Below are positions 37,558 to 52,349 of a stretch of 64,000 bases of DNA, in pieces. Source of the stretch: Setaria digitata (Eukaryota; Nematoda; Chromadorea; Rhabditida; Setariidae); contig RCAB01000302.1 of assembly GCA_003640385.1 (NCBI GenBank), forward strand, positions 1 through 64,000, written 5' to 3'. The notes under the pieces are model-generated. The model saw nothing but the letters and a program-made list of their open reading frames with translations, was not told the origin of the DNA and searched no databases. The first letter of the stretch is position 1. Each line of letters opens with the position of its first letter. Both the position numbers and the translations under genes were made by a program.

Positions 37558-40500
37558 ATGACTACGCTTAATGGATCCGGGACACTTGGTTCTATGATCA
37601 GTGAAGGTTAGTTACGTTTGCTCATTAATTTAATTTCGAAACAAATATTTGTTTTTTTATTGGTCTTTATTCATGATGTAGACAGCAGAAGAAACGGGTT
37701 TTATTTAAACGGATCTCCCTTTGACATTTTATATATCTAAAATAGATCCTCTGAGTGACTTAGTAAGTAGTATAGCAATTTCACAATCACACAACTGGTT
37801 GCAGAGGAATTTTCATTTTGTCTTATCACCATTGATTCAAACTGTTCAATACAGATTTTTGGTGGAGTGTAGTAGTCAGTTGAAATTGTTCCAGGAAGAC
37901 ACCCACAAAAGGCATGGAAAGTACCAGCAGTGGAGTCTTCGCCACAACTTACTTTATTCAATAGTTTTACGCGGAAGAAAGAGCCTTTTGTCCCTATGAA
38001 TCCTAAACAGGTAATATTCTTGTTTGCATTTACGAGAATTGCTTTTGAAAAGCATTTCACTTGAAGTTTTTTTCGTGAATTTCGAATTTTTTTCAATTTT
38101 TTTTTGCTTCGTCTAATTACTAAAAAAAAATTAAGGTGAAGTGGTACATTTGTGGTCCTACAGTGTATGACTCATCACATATTGGGCACGCACGAGCTTA
38201 TCTTTCTTTCGATATTCTACGACGCATTTTACAAGATTACTTTGGCTATGACATATTATATATAATGAATATAACAGATATTGATGACAAAATCATTAAA
38301 AGGTAGGTTGCAATTAAAGAATGCTTTTCTTGTTATGTTGTGAATCTGTGAATTCCGGATTGAATACAAGGAAGAAGTAAAAAAAATTTGATTTCAGAGC
38401 GCGTCAACTTTATCTGTTAGAAAATTACATTGCTGGAAAATTTGGTGAACTTTCAGTGACGAAAGTTATCGAAGACACTTTAGCAGCATTAGATAAATTT
38501 AAGAGCAAATGTATTGATGAAATTGATCCGGATAAAAAAAAAATGTTAGGTGACATGGTAAGTTAACAATTAAGGTAAGGTTCTTAAATTGATTATTTTA
38601 TACAATGGATGAAAAAATGTTTTAGTTATAGAGCTTAATATGTTGCTTAAAAAAAAAAAAAAAAAAAGATGAAAAGGTGTTTCAGTTATAGCTTAATATA
38701 TTGCTTTAAAAAAAAGATGAAAAAATGTTTCAGTTATAGAGCTCAACATGTTGCTTAAAAAATTACATATTACTTCATTAAGGTAATATATTTGAAGACT
38801 GATATTATTTTTTTTTAGTGTATAAACGTAAATGTTGCTGTAAAGAAACTAGAAAATTCATTATTGCAATCCGAACAGCAAGAAATAGAAAATTCAAAGA
38901 ATGAACTATTAGATGCAGCCAAAGATGTTCTCTCCGACTGGTTGGATTCGCTCTATAAGCATACAGTGAACGACTTCGCAGTCTTTGATCGTCTTGCTAA
39001 AAAGTTAGCACATTAGCACATTTTAGTTTCTTTTTTTTTCGATTGTATTGAAAAGATTAAACAGTTCAGTATTTTAGGGCAAAAAAAAAGCTTCAATTTT
39101 ATCACTTAGAAAAATCGAAAGTGCTAGTCAGTAATGTAACTAAGTTTGTTGCTTCGGGAATATATGTGTTCCTTAATTTTGGTAATATTCTTAAAAACAG
39201 GTATTATCTTACAGCTTGTGAAAAAATAAAAAAGAAGGAGGAAACTGAGCAATTTATCACATTTAGGTATGAAAACGAATTTCTTTACGACATGGCTTGC
39301 TTAAATGTGCTGCCACCAAATGTTTTGACTCGGGTTTCTGAATATATTCCTGAAATTATTGCGTATGTACAGAAGATAATAGATAACGGTTATGGATACG
39401 TCACCGACGACGGCTCGGTTTGAAATATTCTATATACCCATTTATTTATTTCGTGGTCGTTATTTTGGTTTTTCTTTTTTAATTATAATAAGATTAAACA
39501 GTTTAAGAGAAAGGAAACATCAATTTTTAATAAATTCCATGAATAACTTGTTTTGTGTTATTTATTTTATTTTGGTTTTTCATAAGCTTTTTAGCGTCAT
39601 ATGTTTTTATATTTTGTCATTTTGAGCTTTCAGGTTTATTTCGATACGGTGAAGTTTGATAAAAGTGATAATCATATTTATTGCAAATTAGTGCCGGAAG
39701 CATTTGCTGATAGTGAACAACTCATAAAAAATATGCGGGAAAGCGAAGGAGAACTGAGTATGGGTAATTTACAGGTCAGTATTAATGGCTGACAAGTTAA
39801 GTATTTGTATTATGGAGCTTTAGTTATTTAACAACTCTTATTTTTTAGAACAAAAAGAATATCACTGATTTTGCGCTGTGGAAAGCTTCAAAAGAAGGAG
39901 AGCCTTATTGGAGTAGTCCTTGGGGGAATGGTAAGAATTTAAGGATTTTAATTTACCTTTTACTACTTTCTCCTGTACTTACTTTACTCTCTCCTTATGC
40001 TTTATAAGTAATGAAATATTTTCCATTAATATTTGCAGTCTACTTCATTCCAGGTCGACCAGGCTGGCATATTGAATGTTCAGCAATGAGTTCGAAAATC
40101 TGTGGTTCTTCTCTAGATATTCATGCTGGTGGTTTTGATTTAAAGTTTCCACATCACGATAACGAAATAGCACAAGTAATCCAGTTTCCTCGCTCTAGGC
40201 AGATTGATAAAAACTGCGTGAATATGTATTTCATCCATCAAAATCACTTGCTAAGACTGTACTGTTTTGAGGATAATGTGAATGAGAAAGGATTATTAAA
40301 TGGAAAGTGTAATGTGTTGGCTCCTTAATTACTTGTATTCACGTATCTTTAACTATTTTTTCAGGTGGAAGCTCACTACGATATTGGAAATTGGGTCAAC
40401 TACTTTTTGCACTGTGGCTCACTTCGAATTGCTGGCTTAAAAATGTCTAAAAGTCTTAAAAATTTCATAACTATTCGAGAAGCATTGAAAGACTATTCCG

Positions 40501-42961
40501 CACGGCAGTTAAGAATATTATTCCTAATGCACAATTGGAATGATGTGCTTGATTACAGGTGAATTTGATTCTGTGGTTCTTGTCGCAATTTTATTAGTCT
40601 GAATCTAAATATTTTTCATTCACAATTTTTTCAAAAATGCCAACAATTTCAGTACTGCTTCAATGGAACGAGCGCTGCAGTTCGAAAAGATCACCAATGA
40701 ATTTTTCTTACTTGTTAAAGATTGTTTACGGAGGCATTATAAACCGGACAATAGTGGGGTGGGTGTCTTTAGTTAAATAATTTAATTTTGCATTTGGGAA
40801 AAACCACCTTCTCTTGTTTCTGTTTCTTTAACTTTAGACTGTAAAATTTTTTTCGCTCTCCTATGGCACTAGTGAATTAACTTGCAGTTTTTCCTTGTTT
40901 CTAATTTTTCAAAACCAAATTTCTTGCAGAGTTATCAAAAATATAGTGATCGAGAATTGGATTTTGTAGATGAGTTTTGCAAAATCAAAACTACAATAAA
41001 CATAGCACTCTGTGATTCGATTGATACACGAACAGTAATTGAAAAGTTGCGGGAATTAATTGCCATTGGAAATGCTTATATCAATGAAATGGTTAGTGCT
41101 TTGTAAGATATACAGTTGTGATTTCTTGGCTGCAGTCGTTTTGTTGTTAAACTATGTAGAAAATTTTTTGTTAGTCTCAAATTATATGGAATACTTCATC
41201 CACTTCAGTGCTTTATGTGGTATCACCGATTACCCATCTTAAGACGGGTACCGATCATTTTCAGCCTATCAGACCAAAATACTGATAAGCACTGAGAGCA
41301 AGCTTTATACGCTGACGAAATAGGCTTAGTTTACAGTAATTTATAGCCAACTTTAAACTTAGTTATAGAAATATTTCCATTTTAATATTTTCAGGAGAAA
41401 CGGGAAAACAAAGGTCCAAATTGCCTGTTATTGCGAAGTATTGCATTGTATATGACATGGCTGCTCAAAGTGTTCGGGGTAGTACCTCAAAATACTGATA
41501 TTGGTTTCCCACTGGAACAGAAGTTTGGTTGATTCCTAGTTCTCTTGTAGGCATACTACCAGTTTATTTTTCAGTTACTGTATAATTTTTATGTGATCTT
41601 TCATTTCTTTCTCAAATTCTGTTTCGTTCTTATTTAGTGGGTTGGCATCAAATCATGCTGTTTCTACCACTTCGAAAGAAGAATTGCTTATGCCATATCT
41701 GACGGCACTTGCCGACTTTCGAGAAAATGTTCGAAAGGTAGCCTGTGAACAAAAAACTGTTGACATTCTAGAGGTAATAGTCTTTTAAGTCCTACTTTCT
41801 TTTATTAATGAAATTCGCATTTTTTATTGTAATTATTTGGAGTGGATTGCAGGATTGCAGTAAAATATTTTTTTTTTAGGAATGCGACAGGTTACGAGAT
41901 GAAGTTCTACCAGAACTAGGCGTGCGACTTGAGGATCGAGCAGGACAGACATGTGTGAAATTTGTTGATAAAGCAACTCTGTTGCGTGAAAAAGAACAGA
42001 AAAAGGTCATAGAAGCTGCAAAAGAAGAGGTTACTTGTCAAATTATTGCGAAGCTTTTCTTTTTTCTTTTCATCATATCTTATTTAATGTTATTTTGATC
42101 TGGAGCTTTGTATCGTAATTTAAGTTTGATTATTTTATTGGTTGAAATATTCCTGTAGTTTTACATTTGAAACTTTAAGAATTATTCAAGTATTTAGATC
42201 AAATCAGTTTTTTGTAACTTCCTTAGGAGAAACGGCGGAAGGAATGTGAAAAAGCAGAAAAAGAAGCGTTGAAGCGTATACCACCATGGGAAATGTTTAA
42301 GCAAGGTAAAGAAGCTTCAAAATACTCAAAATACGATGATAAGGGTATACCGACCCATGTTGCAAGTGGCGAAGAAATTTCAAAAAAGCAACGGAAAAAG
42401 CTGGAAAAGTTATACGAAACACAACAAAAAAGTTATGAACAGGTTTGTTGACTGTATTTGTGTAGGAATGAAAAAGAATGCTTTGTTTTTTTTGCCACAT
42501 TGTACTGTACTATGTCACGTGCACTCATTTCACTTTCATTGTTACTTACTTAAAAACTTCCACCGGCTTGTTATTTTCTCCGCTTTCTTCGCCCCTATTT
42601 CTTCATTACAATTGTCATCATTTGTTGCTTGTTTCAGATCGAAATACCCCTCTTCCTCTCCATCCCACCCCTTCCCTCATCATTTAAAATCCATTTTGTC
42701 CAGCAAGAGCATCCATCCGAGTTACTTTAGACATGGTGCAAGGAGTTATCACAAATTAAGCAATAGGATGAAGAAAATGTAGAATAATTGCTTCTTGTGT
42801 TTTTGGGTTATACCTATCTGTTTTACAATACAAGCCAGTTTTTTAATTATTCTTTCAGTTTGAGTTTGTTAGGCAGGATTTTCCACAAATAAAAGTGTTT
42901 GTGTATGTTAATTTGTTCATGGAATTATTACTACTTTCAGACATTACTTGGATCAGTATGA
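37558..42961 (+). CDS. cars-1: Cysteinyl-tRNA synthetase, cytoplasmic type
   Basis: Seventeen exons: 37558-37606, 37895-38010, 38136-38302, 38398-38557, 38819-39003, 39267-39417, 39634-39774, 39849-39930, 40054-40175, 40365-40558, 40653-40758, 40930-41091, 41395-41522, 41638-41773, 41880-42029, 42227-42442 and 42941-42961. Phases agree and give about 761 residues (human CARS1 about 748). It charges tRNA-Cys with cysteine. The class I signatures are intact: HIGH at 70-73 (SHIGHARAY) and KMSKS at 417-421. The zinc ligands expected from the bacterial enzyme are all present: Cys61 (CGPTVYD), Cys359 (IECSAM), His384 and Glu388 (HHDNE). The eukaryotic insertion and Lys/Glu-rich C-terminus ([35 protein letters not shown]) are present. 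The final exon adds only TLLGSV. A three-copy tandem repeat sits in the intron after 38557. Confidence 0.96.
38608..38766. repeat. Three imperfect tandem copies, about 50-56 bp each
   Basis: Each copy reads GATGAAAAAATGTTT, then AGTTATAG, then AGCTTAATATGTTGCTT and an A run. The copies differ in A-run length and a few bases. They lie in an intron of the CysRS gene. Confidence 0.85.
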
Positions 42962-43794
42962 ATTACTTTCAAGGCATCTGATAATGCAAGGACATAAAAC
43001 TTCGGACATGGAACTTTCTGTCAAGAAGCTTCAATTTTCCTCGCTGTTTTATTTGAATTTTCATACCTGTCATTATAAATGAAAATTGGATTAAGGGTAA
43101 TTTAGAATGCGAAATTATTGTATTTGTAAATTTCTTGCAAATCCTATTCTTTACATTGTTTAACTGTAATGGTTGTTCTTTGTCTATTTATTTATTTTGT
43201 TGGGTTGTTTTTATCTGTTCAGTTTTTCTTGAATTTGTTTATTTCCACTTTTTTTTTAAATATAACGAATAAAATTTTTGGGGTATGTAACATAATTTGG
43301 AAATGTGAATGGTTTCTCTGGGACCACACGAAATTCATTCTCCTACGCGGTTTGCCAGCAACTTTTTCTTCGGGAAGTTTACATTTTTCAATCTGTTGAG
43401 ACTTATACAACTTGTATGGTAAAAGGAGGGTAGTCCACATATACAACTTGTATGGTAAAAGGAGGATAGTCCACGAAATGTTATTTGTAAAAATACTGTG
43501 TAATTCAGTGGAGAGTTTTCACTTTAAATATCTGTCTTTCATTTTTATCTTAATTCGTGTTGAGTATAAAAGATTATAATATGGTTTTTATTGCTATTGT
43601 TAGGTTGGTGTTGGCGAACTGAGTTATACCGTCTCCTGAATATTTATTGCTTAGGCAGAAGTTGCGGATTTTTCCAGTCGTTCATATCATTTGGTTAACC
43701 TTTTGTAACCTGCTTTAAATATAAAGCTTTTTTTATAGCCCTATGAGCGATAGATTAGGTTTATGATTCCCAAACGACGTGAACATTGGATGTA
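42962..43794. other. CysRS-TPI intergenic region
   Basis: Carries the CysRS 3' end and the TPI upstream region. The frames here are T-rich noise. It includes a tandem pair at 43405-43474. Confidence 0.5.
43405..43474. repeat. Tandem pair of 34-bp copies, period 36
   Basis: ATACAACTTGTATGGTAAAA plus GGAGGGTAGTCCAC (43405-43438) recurs at 43441-43474 with one G/A change. Each copy contains a short self-complementary ATACAACTTGTAT. Confidence 0.9.
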
Positions 43795-43806
43795 ACTCTT
43801 TTCCAG
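43795..43806 (+). promoter_or_regulatory. Candidate trans-splice acceptor before TPI
   Basis: ACTCTTTTCCAG ends 16 bases before the TPI ATG at 43823, with no upstream in-frame exon. The tract is a strong nematode-type acceptor. Confidence 0.5.
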
Positions 43807-43822
43807 GTCAATAACATTCAAC

Positions 43823-45970
<2,148 letters not shown>

Positions 45971-46179
45971 TTTAGAAAACATTTGGATATTGTGATGTAT
46001 GGTAGCTTATGATAGATCTTTTGTGACTATTTAATAGTCGACGTAAATAATCCCTATAATTTAATTAATTTATATGATAGTAATATTGGCAGTTAAATCA
46101 GCTTCTCTGTAGTTTTACTAGTTCATTTAGCTTACTGTATTTATTTCGTAATCTTTGCTGAGATTGTAATGCGTTTTTA

Positions 46180-46185
46180 AATAAA
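46180..46185 (+). terminator. Likely TPI polyadenylation signal
   Basis: AATAAA at a sensible distance past the TPI stop. In AT-rich DNA the hexamer alone is weak evidence. Confidence 0.45.
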
Positions 46186-46609
46186 GCAAAGGATCTTATT
46201 TTTGCGTCACTATTGATGTTGTCTCCATCATGCTGCGCTTATTTAAATAGATGACATTTCTATTTTATTCAAATAAAAAAAAAGTGTTGCTTGTTCGTTT
46301 ATCTGAAAAGCATGACAGAACAATATCATGGAATTAATATCTAAATTATTTCAATATACGTTTAGAATCCGACTAATTATAAAAGTAGTAATTAAAGTGT
46401 TTTATATACCATATTTTTTTATATATTTATACATCATTTTTGAATGAAAAGCAAGATGAATGGGTTATATCTGTTATTCACTTTCGGTGTTTTAAAACTT
46501 GTGTTCCGGATTTAATCTTACAATCATAATATTACTGTAATATATAATAATAATTATATTACAATTGTAATTACGGCTACAATAAGTTGCCTTATAGCAC
46601 TTAAGTGGA
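46186..46609. other. TPI-CWC27 intergenic region
   Basis: Short AT-rich spacer without coding signal. It ends at the acceptor-like TTTTTAG before the CWC27 start. Confidence 0.5.
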
Positions 46610-46616
46610 TTTTTAG
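46608..46616 (+). promoter_or_regulatory. Candidate trans-splice acceptor before CWC27
   Basis: A GGATTTTTAG tract ends about ten bases before the ATG at 46626. This is consistent with trans-splicing of a downstream cistron or with a 5'UTR intron. Confidence 0.45.
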
Positions 46617-46625
46617 ATCACTTCA

Positions 46626-49600
46626 ATGAGTAATATTTACGTCAATGAACCCGCAACTAGTGGCAAGGTATGTGTTAAAATCATCGAGTTCCAGTTTAAA
46701 GTAAAAGGTATTGCTGAGCGGAAATGCAGAGTTTTTGTTAGGAATGTTACAGCAGAAGGTCGATCCTTAGTCAGGGTGAAAGAACTGTAGATGAATTCAT
46801 ACTATCACTGTTATAATTAAATGAGGTAAGTAATTGGTAGTGTAAGAATTTTCACTATTAAATTTAAATGCATAGGACATTTTGTTTTAAATTTACATCA
46901 TCTTTTTGACATTTATAAATTAAAATTTCCCTGTTAGGTATGTATGAAAACAACAGTTGGTGATATCGATATCGAATTATGGTCAAAGGAATGTCCACTT
47001 GCATGTCGAAATTTCATTCAGTTATGCATGGAAGGCTACTATAATGGCACGGTATTTCATCGAGTTATTCGAGATTTCATTGTTCAAGGGGGTGATCCAA
47101 CAGGTACTGGTGAAGGAGGCGAAAGTATTTATGCTACTTCATTTAAGGTATTTTTATCAAAGTCTTACGCCATTCAACAATTTAAGATAATTTAAAGGAA
47201 ACTTTTTCTGTGTATTAATGCTTAGCAATATTCTTTTGGAAATAAAATCTGTGACGCTTTAGGTTATGTATTATCTTTTTGATTAAAAAAGTTGTTATTT
47301 GAAAATTATCACATGTATATTGTGGCTTGGCCATTTTTTTTTTTTTTTTTTTGAGGAATTTAAAATACTGAATATCTACCTGTTTTTTTTTTATTTGTTT
47401 GAGTAGTGCAATGTCCTCTAGAATGAGTTCCATCAACGACTGAAATTTAATCGTCGTGGTCTGGTTGGAATGGCTAGTGAAATTAATGGCATGAATGGTT
47501 CGCAGTTCTTTTTTACTTTAAATGCTACGCCGGATCTTGACAAGAAACATACTCTTTTCGGAAAAGTTTGTTCCTTTTTCCTTGCTTTTAATTATGGTAA
47601 ACAAGAGATGTTATGCAGACTAGAGAAAATTCGAACCAGAACAAAGAGTGATGAAACAAATGAAACATGATTTTAAATTAATAGCCTGGTAACGCTTTTC
47701 GTGTAATAAATATTAAAGGTTGTTGGTAATACACTGTTTAATATGCTACGCTTGGGAGAATGCGAGACGGGAGAGAATGATAAACCACTTACGAAACAGA
47801 AAATATTACAAGTGGAAATACTAAATAATCCTTTTAATGATATTGTTCCTAGAGAAAAAAGAAAAGAGAAAAAAAAAGAGAAAATTCGAGAAAAAAACGA
47901 CGCTAAAAAGTAAGTTGTTTGTGTGAAAACCGAACTTTTTTTCAGTTCACTTGATGAGAAAGATATGTTTAGTTTCATAGTGGAGTAAATCAAGAAGTTG
48001 ATAAGGCGTGCAACATATTTAACGATGTTGATAACTATTTCTTTTCATATCAGCATTCATATAAAAGAAAGAAGCTACTGAGTGGGTTCCAATAGATACT
48101 GTTCTGTCCATATCCATAAGAAAAAAAAAAATGCCTGAACCATAAAAAGAAGCGACCTAAGTTGTATTAGGTATGGCTGAAAAACAAATCAATTGGTAAA
48201 GATGTTAAAGGCACAAAAAGGAATAGACATACAACTAATTTCAACAATTCTTAAAAAGTTACGTCGGAAAGAAATCACACATGGTTATGCGGTACTGGAA
48301 TGCTGTAGATAAATATTAATATCTGATATCTTACATGTTTGTAATATCTAATATTTTGCATGTTATTTTTTAGGCTTAATTTGCGTTTATTTCTTTATTT
48401 TTTCTTTCTGTCTTTCATGAGCTTGAAACAAAAATTAATCGTTCTTTTAGAAATCTTACGCTTCTTTCATTCGGTGATGAAGCGGAAGAAGATGAAGTAG
48501 AATTACAGGAAGCAAATGAGGTTTATTTTTTAAAATTCTTTCGTAAATTATGATGAACGTTTGCTAGCTACGATTTGAATTGAATTTTTTTTTTCGTTCT
48601 GGTCTTATGGCTGGTTACGCTTATCGTTATTCTTTCTTTAAAAATTGCTAGAATGTTAATTGATGAATGGGATGACTGATGTAGTGACGTTAAAATTAAG
48701 TTTGTGTTATGTTTTCTATGATTTATAAAGAATGAAATATGGCATAGTACATTGTTTAATATCTATTATATTTGGATTTGCCTAACCACCAGAAGTATTA
48801 TAAATCATAAAAGTGTGTTTTTGTTTTTATATAATGGATTATTTTTATTTTTCCTTTATTTTTCCTTTTTTTCCTTTTTTTTTTTTTTTTTTTTTTCCTT
48901 TTTTTTTTTTTCCTTTTATTTTTCTACTCTTTGTATTTGGAATATGTTTAATTCTATTATGATGTTGTAAATTATGAAGGAAAGTTGTTGGAGGGAGATT
49001 GAAAACTGTATGGGTCAGGTAGTTTTAATTTTGTGGAAGAAGGGAAAAATATGGTAGCGTTTATAGCGAAGTTATGGCAGATGATTTAGGATAATGAAGT
49101 TAGAAAAATTTGACTTGTGAAGATATATTCCACTTTTTCGTAAGCTTTTTTATCGCTCAATAACTTTATATTAGAAAGGACGTATTGTTTTTACACTACA
49201 TATTAGTTTTGTCTTCCACTCTCTTTCCATATATTACTTTTGACCCTTACAGGCTAGTTTTTGAATCCGAAATTCTAACTTTAATTATATGAATTTTTAT
49301 ATTATTCCTCGCCTTAATATAATAAATTATGATGAGGGATAAATTTTTTGATCATATGCGTAGGGCTTTTTTCTTTATAAGATAGGAATTAAGAATAGCA
49401 GTATATTTTATTTCGATAAGGTACTGTTATGAAATTTATGTTCTAAATTCCATGCAGGGCTCATAGTGAAATTTTTTTTGTTTGCCACAAGTTTCAAATG
49501 TTGTTAATCGCTTCTTTTCATTTTCAGAAATTAAAATGTAAAAGTAAAAGCGCACATGATATATTAAGTGACGAAACGCTCAGTAAAGAACTAGCTATTC

Positions 49601-51009
49601 CAATAGAAGAACTTACTGAACCATCAACTGTACGTGAAATTATTTAGTTTTAAAAATTTCCTTCATTTTAAGCAGCATTTCGAATGCAATATATTCTCTT
49701 AATTTAGGCACCAGATACCGTAGATGAGGAGGAAAGAGAGGCGAGGATGAAAAGAATCAAAGAAAAATTAAAGGGGCGTAAGCGTAAAGCTAGCGATGAT
49801 AATCAAAAGGAAGAGGCTGACGAAGATTTTGAAGCAATAATCAACCAAGAGCTGAACGATCGCCAAAAACAAGAACTGTAAATCTTTTTTTTTTTTTTTA
49901 AATTCTTTTTCATAATGGTGGAAATAAATATCTTTGTTCTGTTGACTTATGATACAGAGAGGGGGAGGAATTCATTTAAATCCGATTATATTATGCATTA
50001 AACTTTAAACATTAAACTTCAAAAATTTCAAGTTTTTCAGCGAAAAAATCACTGCTGAAGTAAAGTCAGTGCAGAAAGATTTAAAAGCAATGCTTAAACC
50101 AAAGAGAGAAAAAGAAGAAATAGAAGGTTGCCGTTTTCACTATTATGTTATTTCAAGAAGGAATATTCCATATATATATTTGAGTGTTTTTCCGATATTT
50201 TTCATTTAGTGAATTGAGTAATCATTTCTCGTTTCATTTCCTAAGGATCGTTGCGTGGGTTTAAAATAAAATTATTTCGTTGTTCTGGTTGCAGAGGAAA
50301 AGTTAATGACTGAAGCAACAAAGAGACATCTCGAAATGAAACAAAAATTCAGAGAAAATGCAAAAGTTAAGCTAAAATCGAAGGATCCACGAAGACAAGA
50401 TGAGGTGGGCTTTTCCATATTTTCAGAACTTCAGCGAAATTTCCTAGATTATATAAGATTTAAACAGAAATATCACTGTTTTCTCTTCCAGACTATGTCC
50501 ATGCTTGAAAAAATCTTGGCAGAACATGAAGGTATGAAATCAGTTGTCTCCGTAAAAGCAACAAATCCAGTGAGGAATGAAGAAAAGGAAATGTCGACTG
50601 GAAAGCTAAATTATGATAATGAAGAAGATCTAGATACTGCAGAAATGTATGTTTGTCATTTCTAATGAAACCGCAGCGATTTGGAAAAATTGCATCTGTG
50701 TTTCATTCCATTTCTTCTTAATTTATCTTTATAAATTAGGATTTCGATTTTTAATTTTTTTTTCTTATTTAATAAAAGATGGAGTTTTGCTAGTTTCCAG
50801 TTCCATTTTTTCAGTTTCCATTTCTCTGTTTCTTTTCTGTATTATAAATCTGTTTAAGTGTGGCTCATAAATTCATAGCACCTGAAGAGGACAAAAAAGT
50901 AAGCAGAGCGAAGGATGCAAATCTACGGGAAGAGAGTGAAGATTGGTACGACATCACCGATCCACGGAATAAAATGAATCAACGGCGAAGGGGAATCGTA
51001 GAGTTATGA
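46626..51009 (+). CDS. CWC27: Spliceosome-associated cyclophilin, CWC27 type
   Basis: Eleven exons: 46626-46667, 46938-47147, 47422-47565, 47719-47909, 48451-48520, 49528-49629, 49708-49877, 50041-50126, 50295-50404, 50492-50646 and 50859-51009; about 476 residues (human CWC27 472; the C. elegans orthologue is, I believe, cyn-16). It belongs to activated spliceosomes. Residues 10-170 are a cyclophilin domain: VFHRVIRDFIVQGGDP, GESIYATSFK and GSQFFFTLNA. Arg56 matches the cyclophilin catalytic Arg. The usual drug- and proline-contacting Trp is replaced by Asp122 (TPDLDKKHTLFG), so isomerase activity is probably lost, as reported for the human protein. The rest is charged and helical: NLTLLSFGDEAEEDE, a KEKLKGRKRKA basic patch and a final DWYDITDPRNKMNQRRR motif typical of the family. 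Confidence 0.95.
48521..49527. other. Large CWC27 intron with pyrimidine runs
   Basis: About 1 kb intron. It contains a long TTTCC/T run at about 48845-48925 that opens a meaningless Phe-rich frame. No nested gene was seen. Confidence 0.6.
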
Positions 51010-51118
51010 AGAAGTATGAGTAAGAATCTTGTTAAGCCATATATTCCTTTGTATAATTAATTGTATATGAAAATAAAAGAGGAGAAGGACTTGAAACAAA
51101 AACATCGATTGAACACTA

Positions 51119-51292
51119 ATGTTTTTTATATCTGGAATCATATTTTAAGGTATGGCATAATTTTTGAAAGCTTCATTTAAAGCCATTTTCAACAAATCAG
51201 TATANATGTTTTTTATATCTGGAATCATATTTTAAGATATGGCATAATTTTTGAAAGCTTCATTTAAAGCCATTTTCAACAAATCAGTATAG
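51119..51292. repeat. Single N flanked by two 86-87-bp near-identical copies
   Basis: The block beginning ATGTTTTTTATATCTGGAAT (51119-51204) repeats after the N at 51205 with one G/A change. It lies just past the CWC27 stop and its AATAAA at 51072-51077, so it falls in the 3' flank. Confidence 0.92.
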
Positions 51293-52349
51293 GTTGTTTG
51301 CGTTGCCGAAATATAAACAGAATTTCATTTAGTGAACATGTGCATACAGTCACAATTTAGATTCCGCGGTCTTTCTGTATTTCTCATATTTGAAACGTGA
51401 AGTTTGTAATTATTTCTTATTATAATTATTAGATTTAGAAATTCACGCATATTCTAATAAAAGTCATGCATATTTGAATACGCATACAGTATAGAAACAT
51501 CAAAATACATTCCAAAATGCTATATTATAAAAAAAAAGAAATGATTAGTAAGTGGAAATGTACATATAATTGATAAAATAAAAATATTGATATAAATATG
51601 CTTTAAAAAATAGCGCAAAAATTTCTAAATTCAAGCATCGAATCACAGGGAAACATTTTTGCAGAAATCGAGTGAAGAGATAAGAATTTGGCTACGGGAA
51701 ATTTAAATGTACGTTGAGAAAAAATAAGAAAATGACCTTTTTTTTTTGCTTTCAACAAATAGAGCTCCCGAAAACTGGCGCAAAAAAAGGGAAAATGATT
51801 GGTTAATTCATGAAAAGATATGAATAAATTCAATATAAAATTTCTATTTCATGAGAAGAAATTAGTTCTGTAATTACAATAACTGCTTTTTTTTTTTGAA
51901 TTGTGTAGTCTGTATTGGATAGAAACAAAAAAGGAATTTGAATCTCACCAAAACTATAAATGACGAAAAACTGTTCTAAGCTATAATTAAGTAAAATATA
52001 TAAGAGAAAAACAAACAATGCTTTTGTATTTATGCTGTTTTTCCGCCCGTACTCTTTTTCCATTTTTTCTACAAAATGAAAAAAAGAATGGATTTCTCCT
52101 CACAGTGATTCTTTCAATCTTGATAACATAATAGTAAAATATATAAGAGAAAAAAAAGACTAGAGTGATCAAAACTTTATAAAATTCAAACAAAAATTAA
52201 GGAAGTGTCATTTCAATTTTGATTAGTTAGAGTTTGACATTGTTTAATGGTTAATGAGTTAGTGATTTCATTTCGTTTACAAAAAAAAAGAGAAGTCACA
52301 GGAATGAACATTGATAGTACGTATACATACAATTTAAAGAAGAAAATTA
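51293..52349. other. Convergent intergenic region between CWC27 and LTD-1-like genes
   Basis: Holds the 3' flanks of both genes. Minus-strand frames of 68-77 codons here are Phe/Lys/Ser-rich, with no exon structure or family match. Confidence 0.5.

Noticed and set aside
42336..42782. 148-codon frame overlapping the CysRS C-terminal exon
   Set aside because: It reads the real exon in the wrong frame and then runs into the following intron.
47215..47436. Minus-strand frame inside CWC27
   Set aside because: Lys-rich shadow of a T-rich intron; no independent support.
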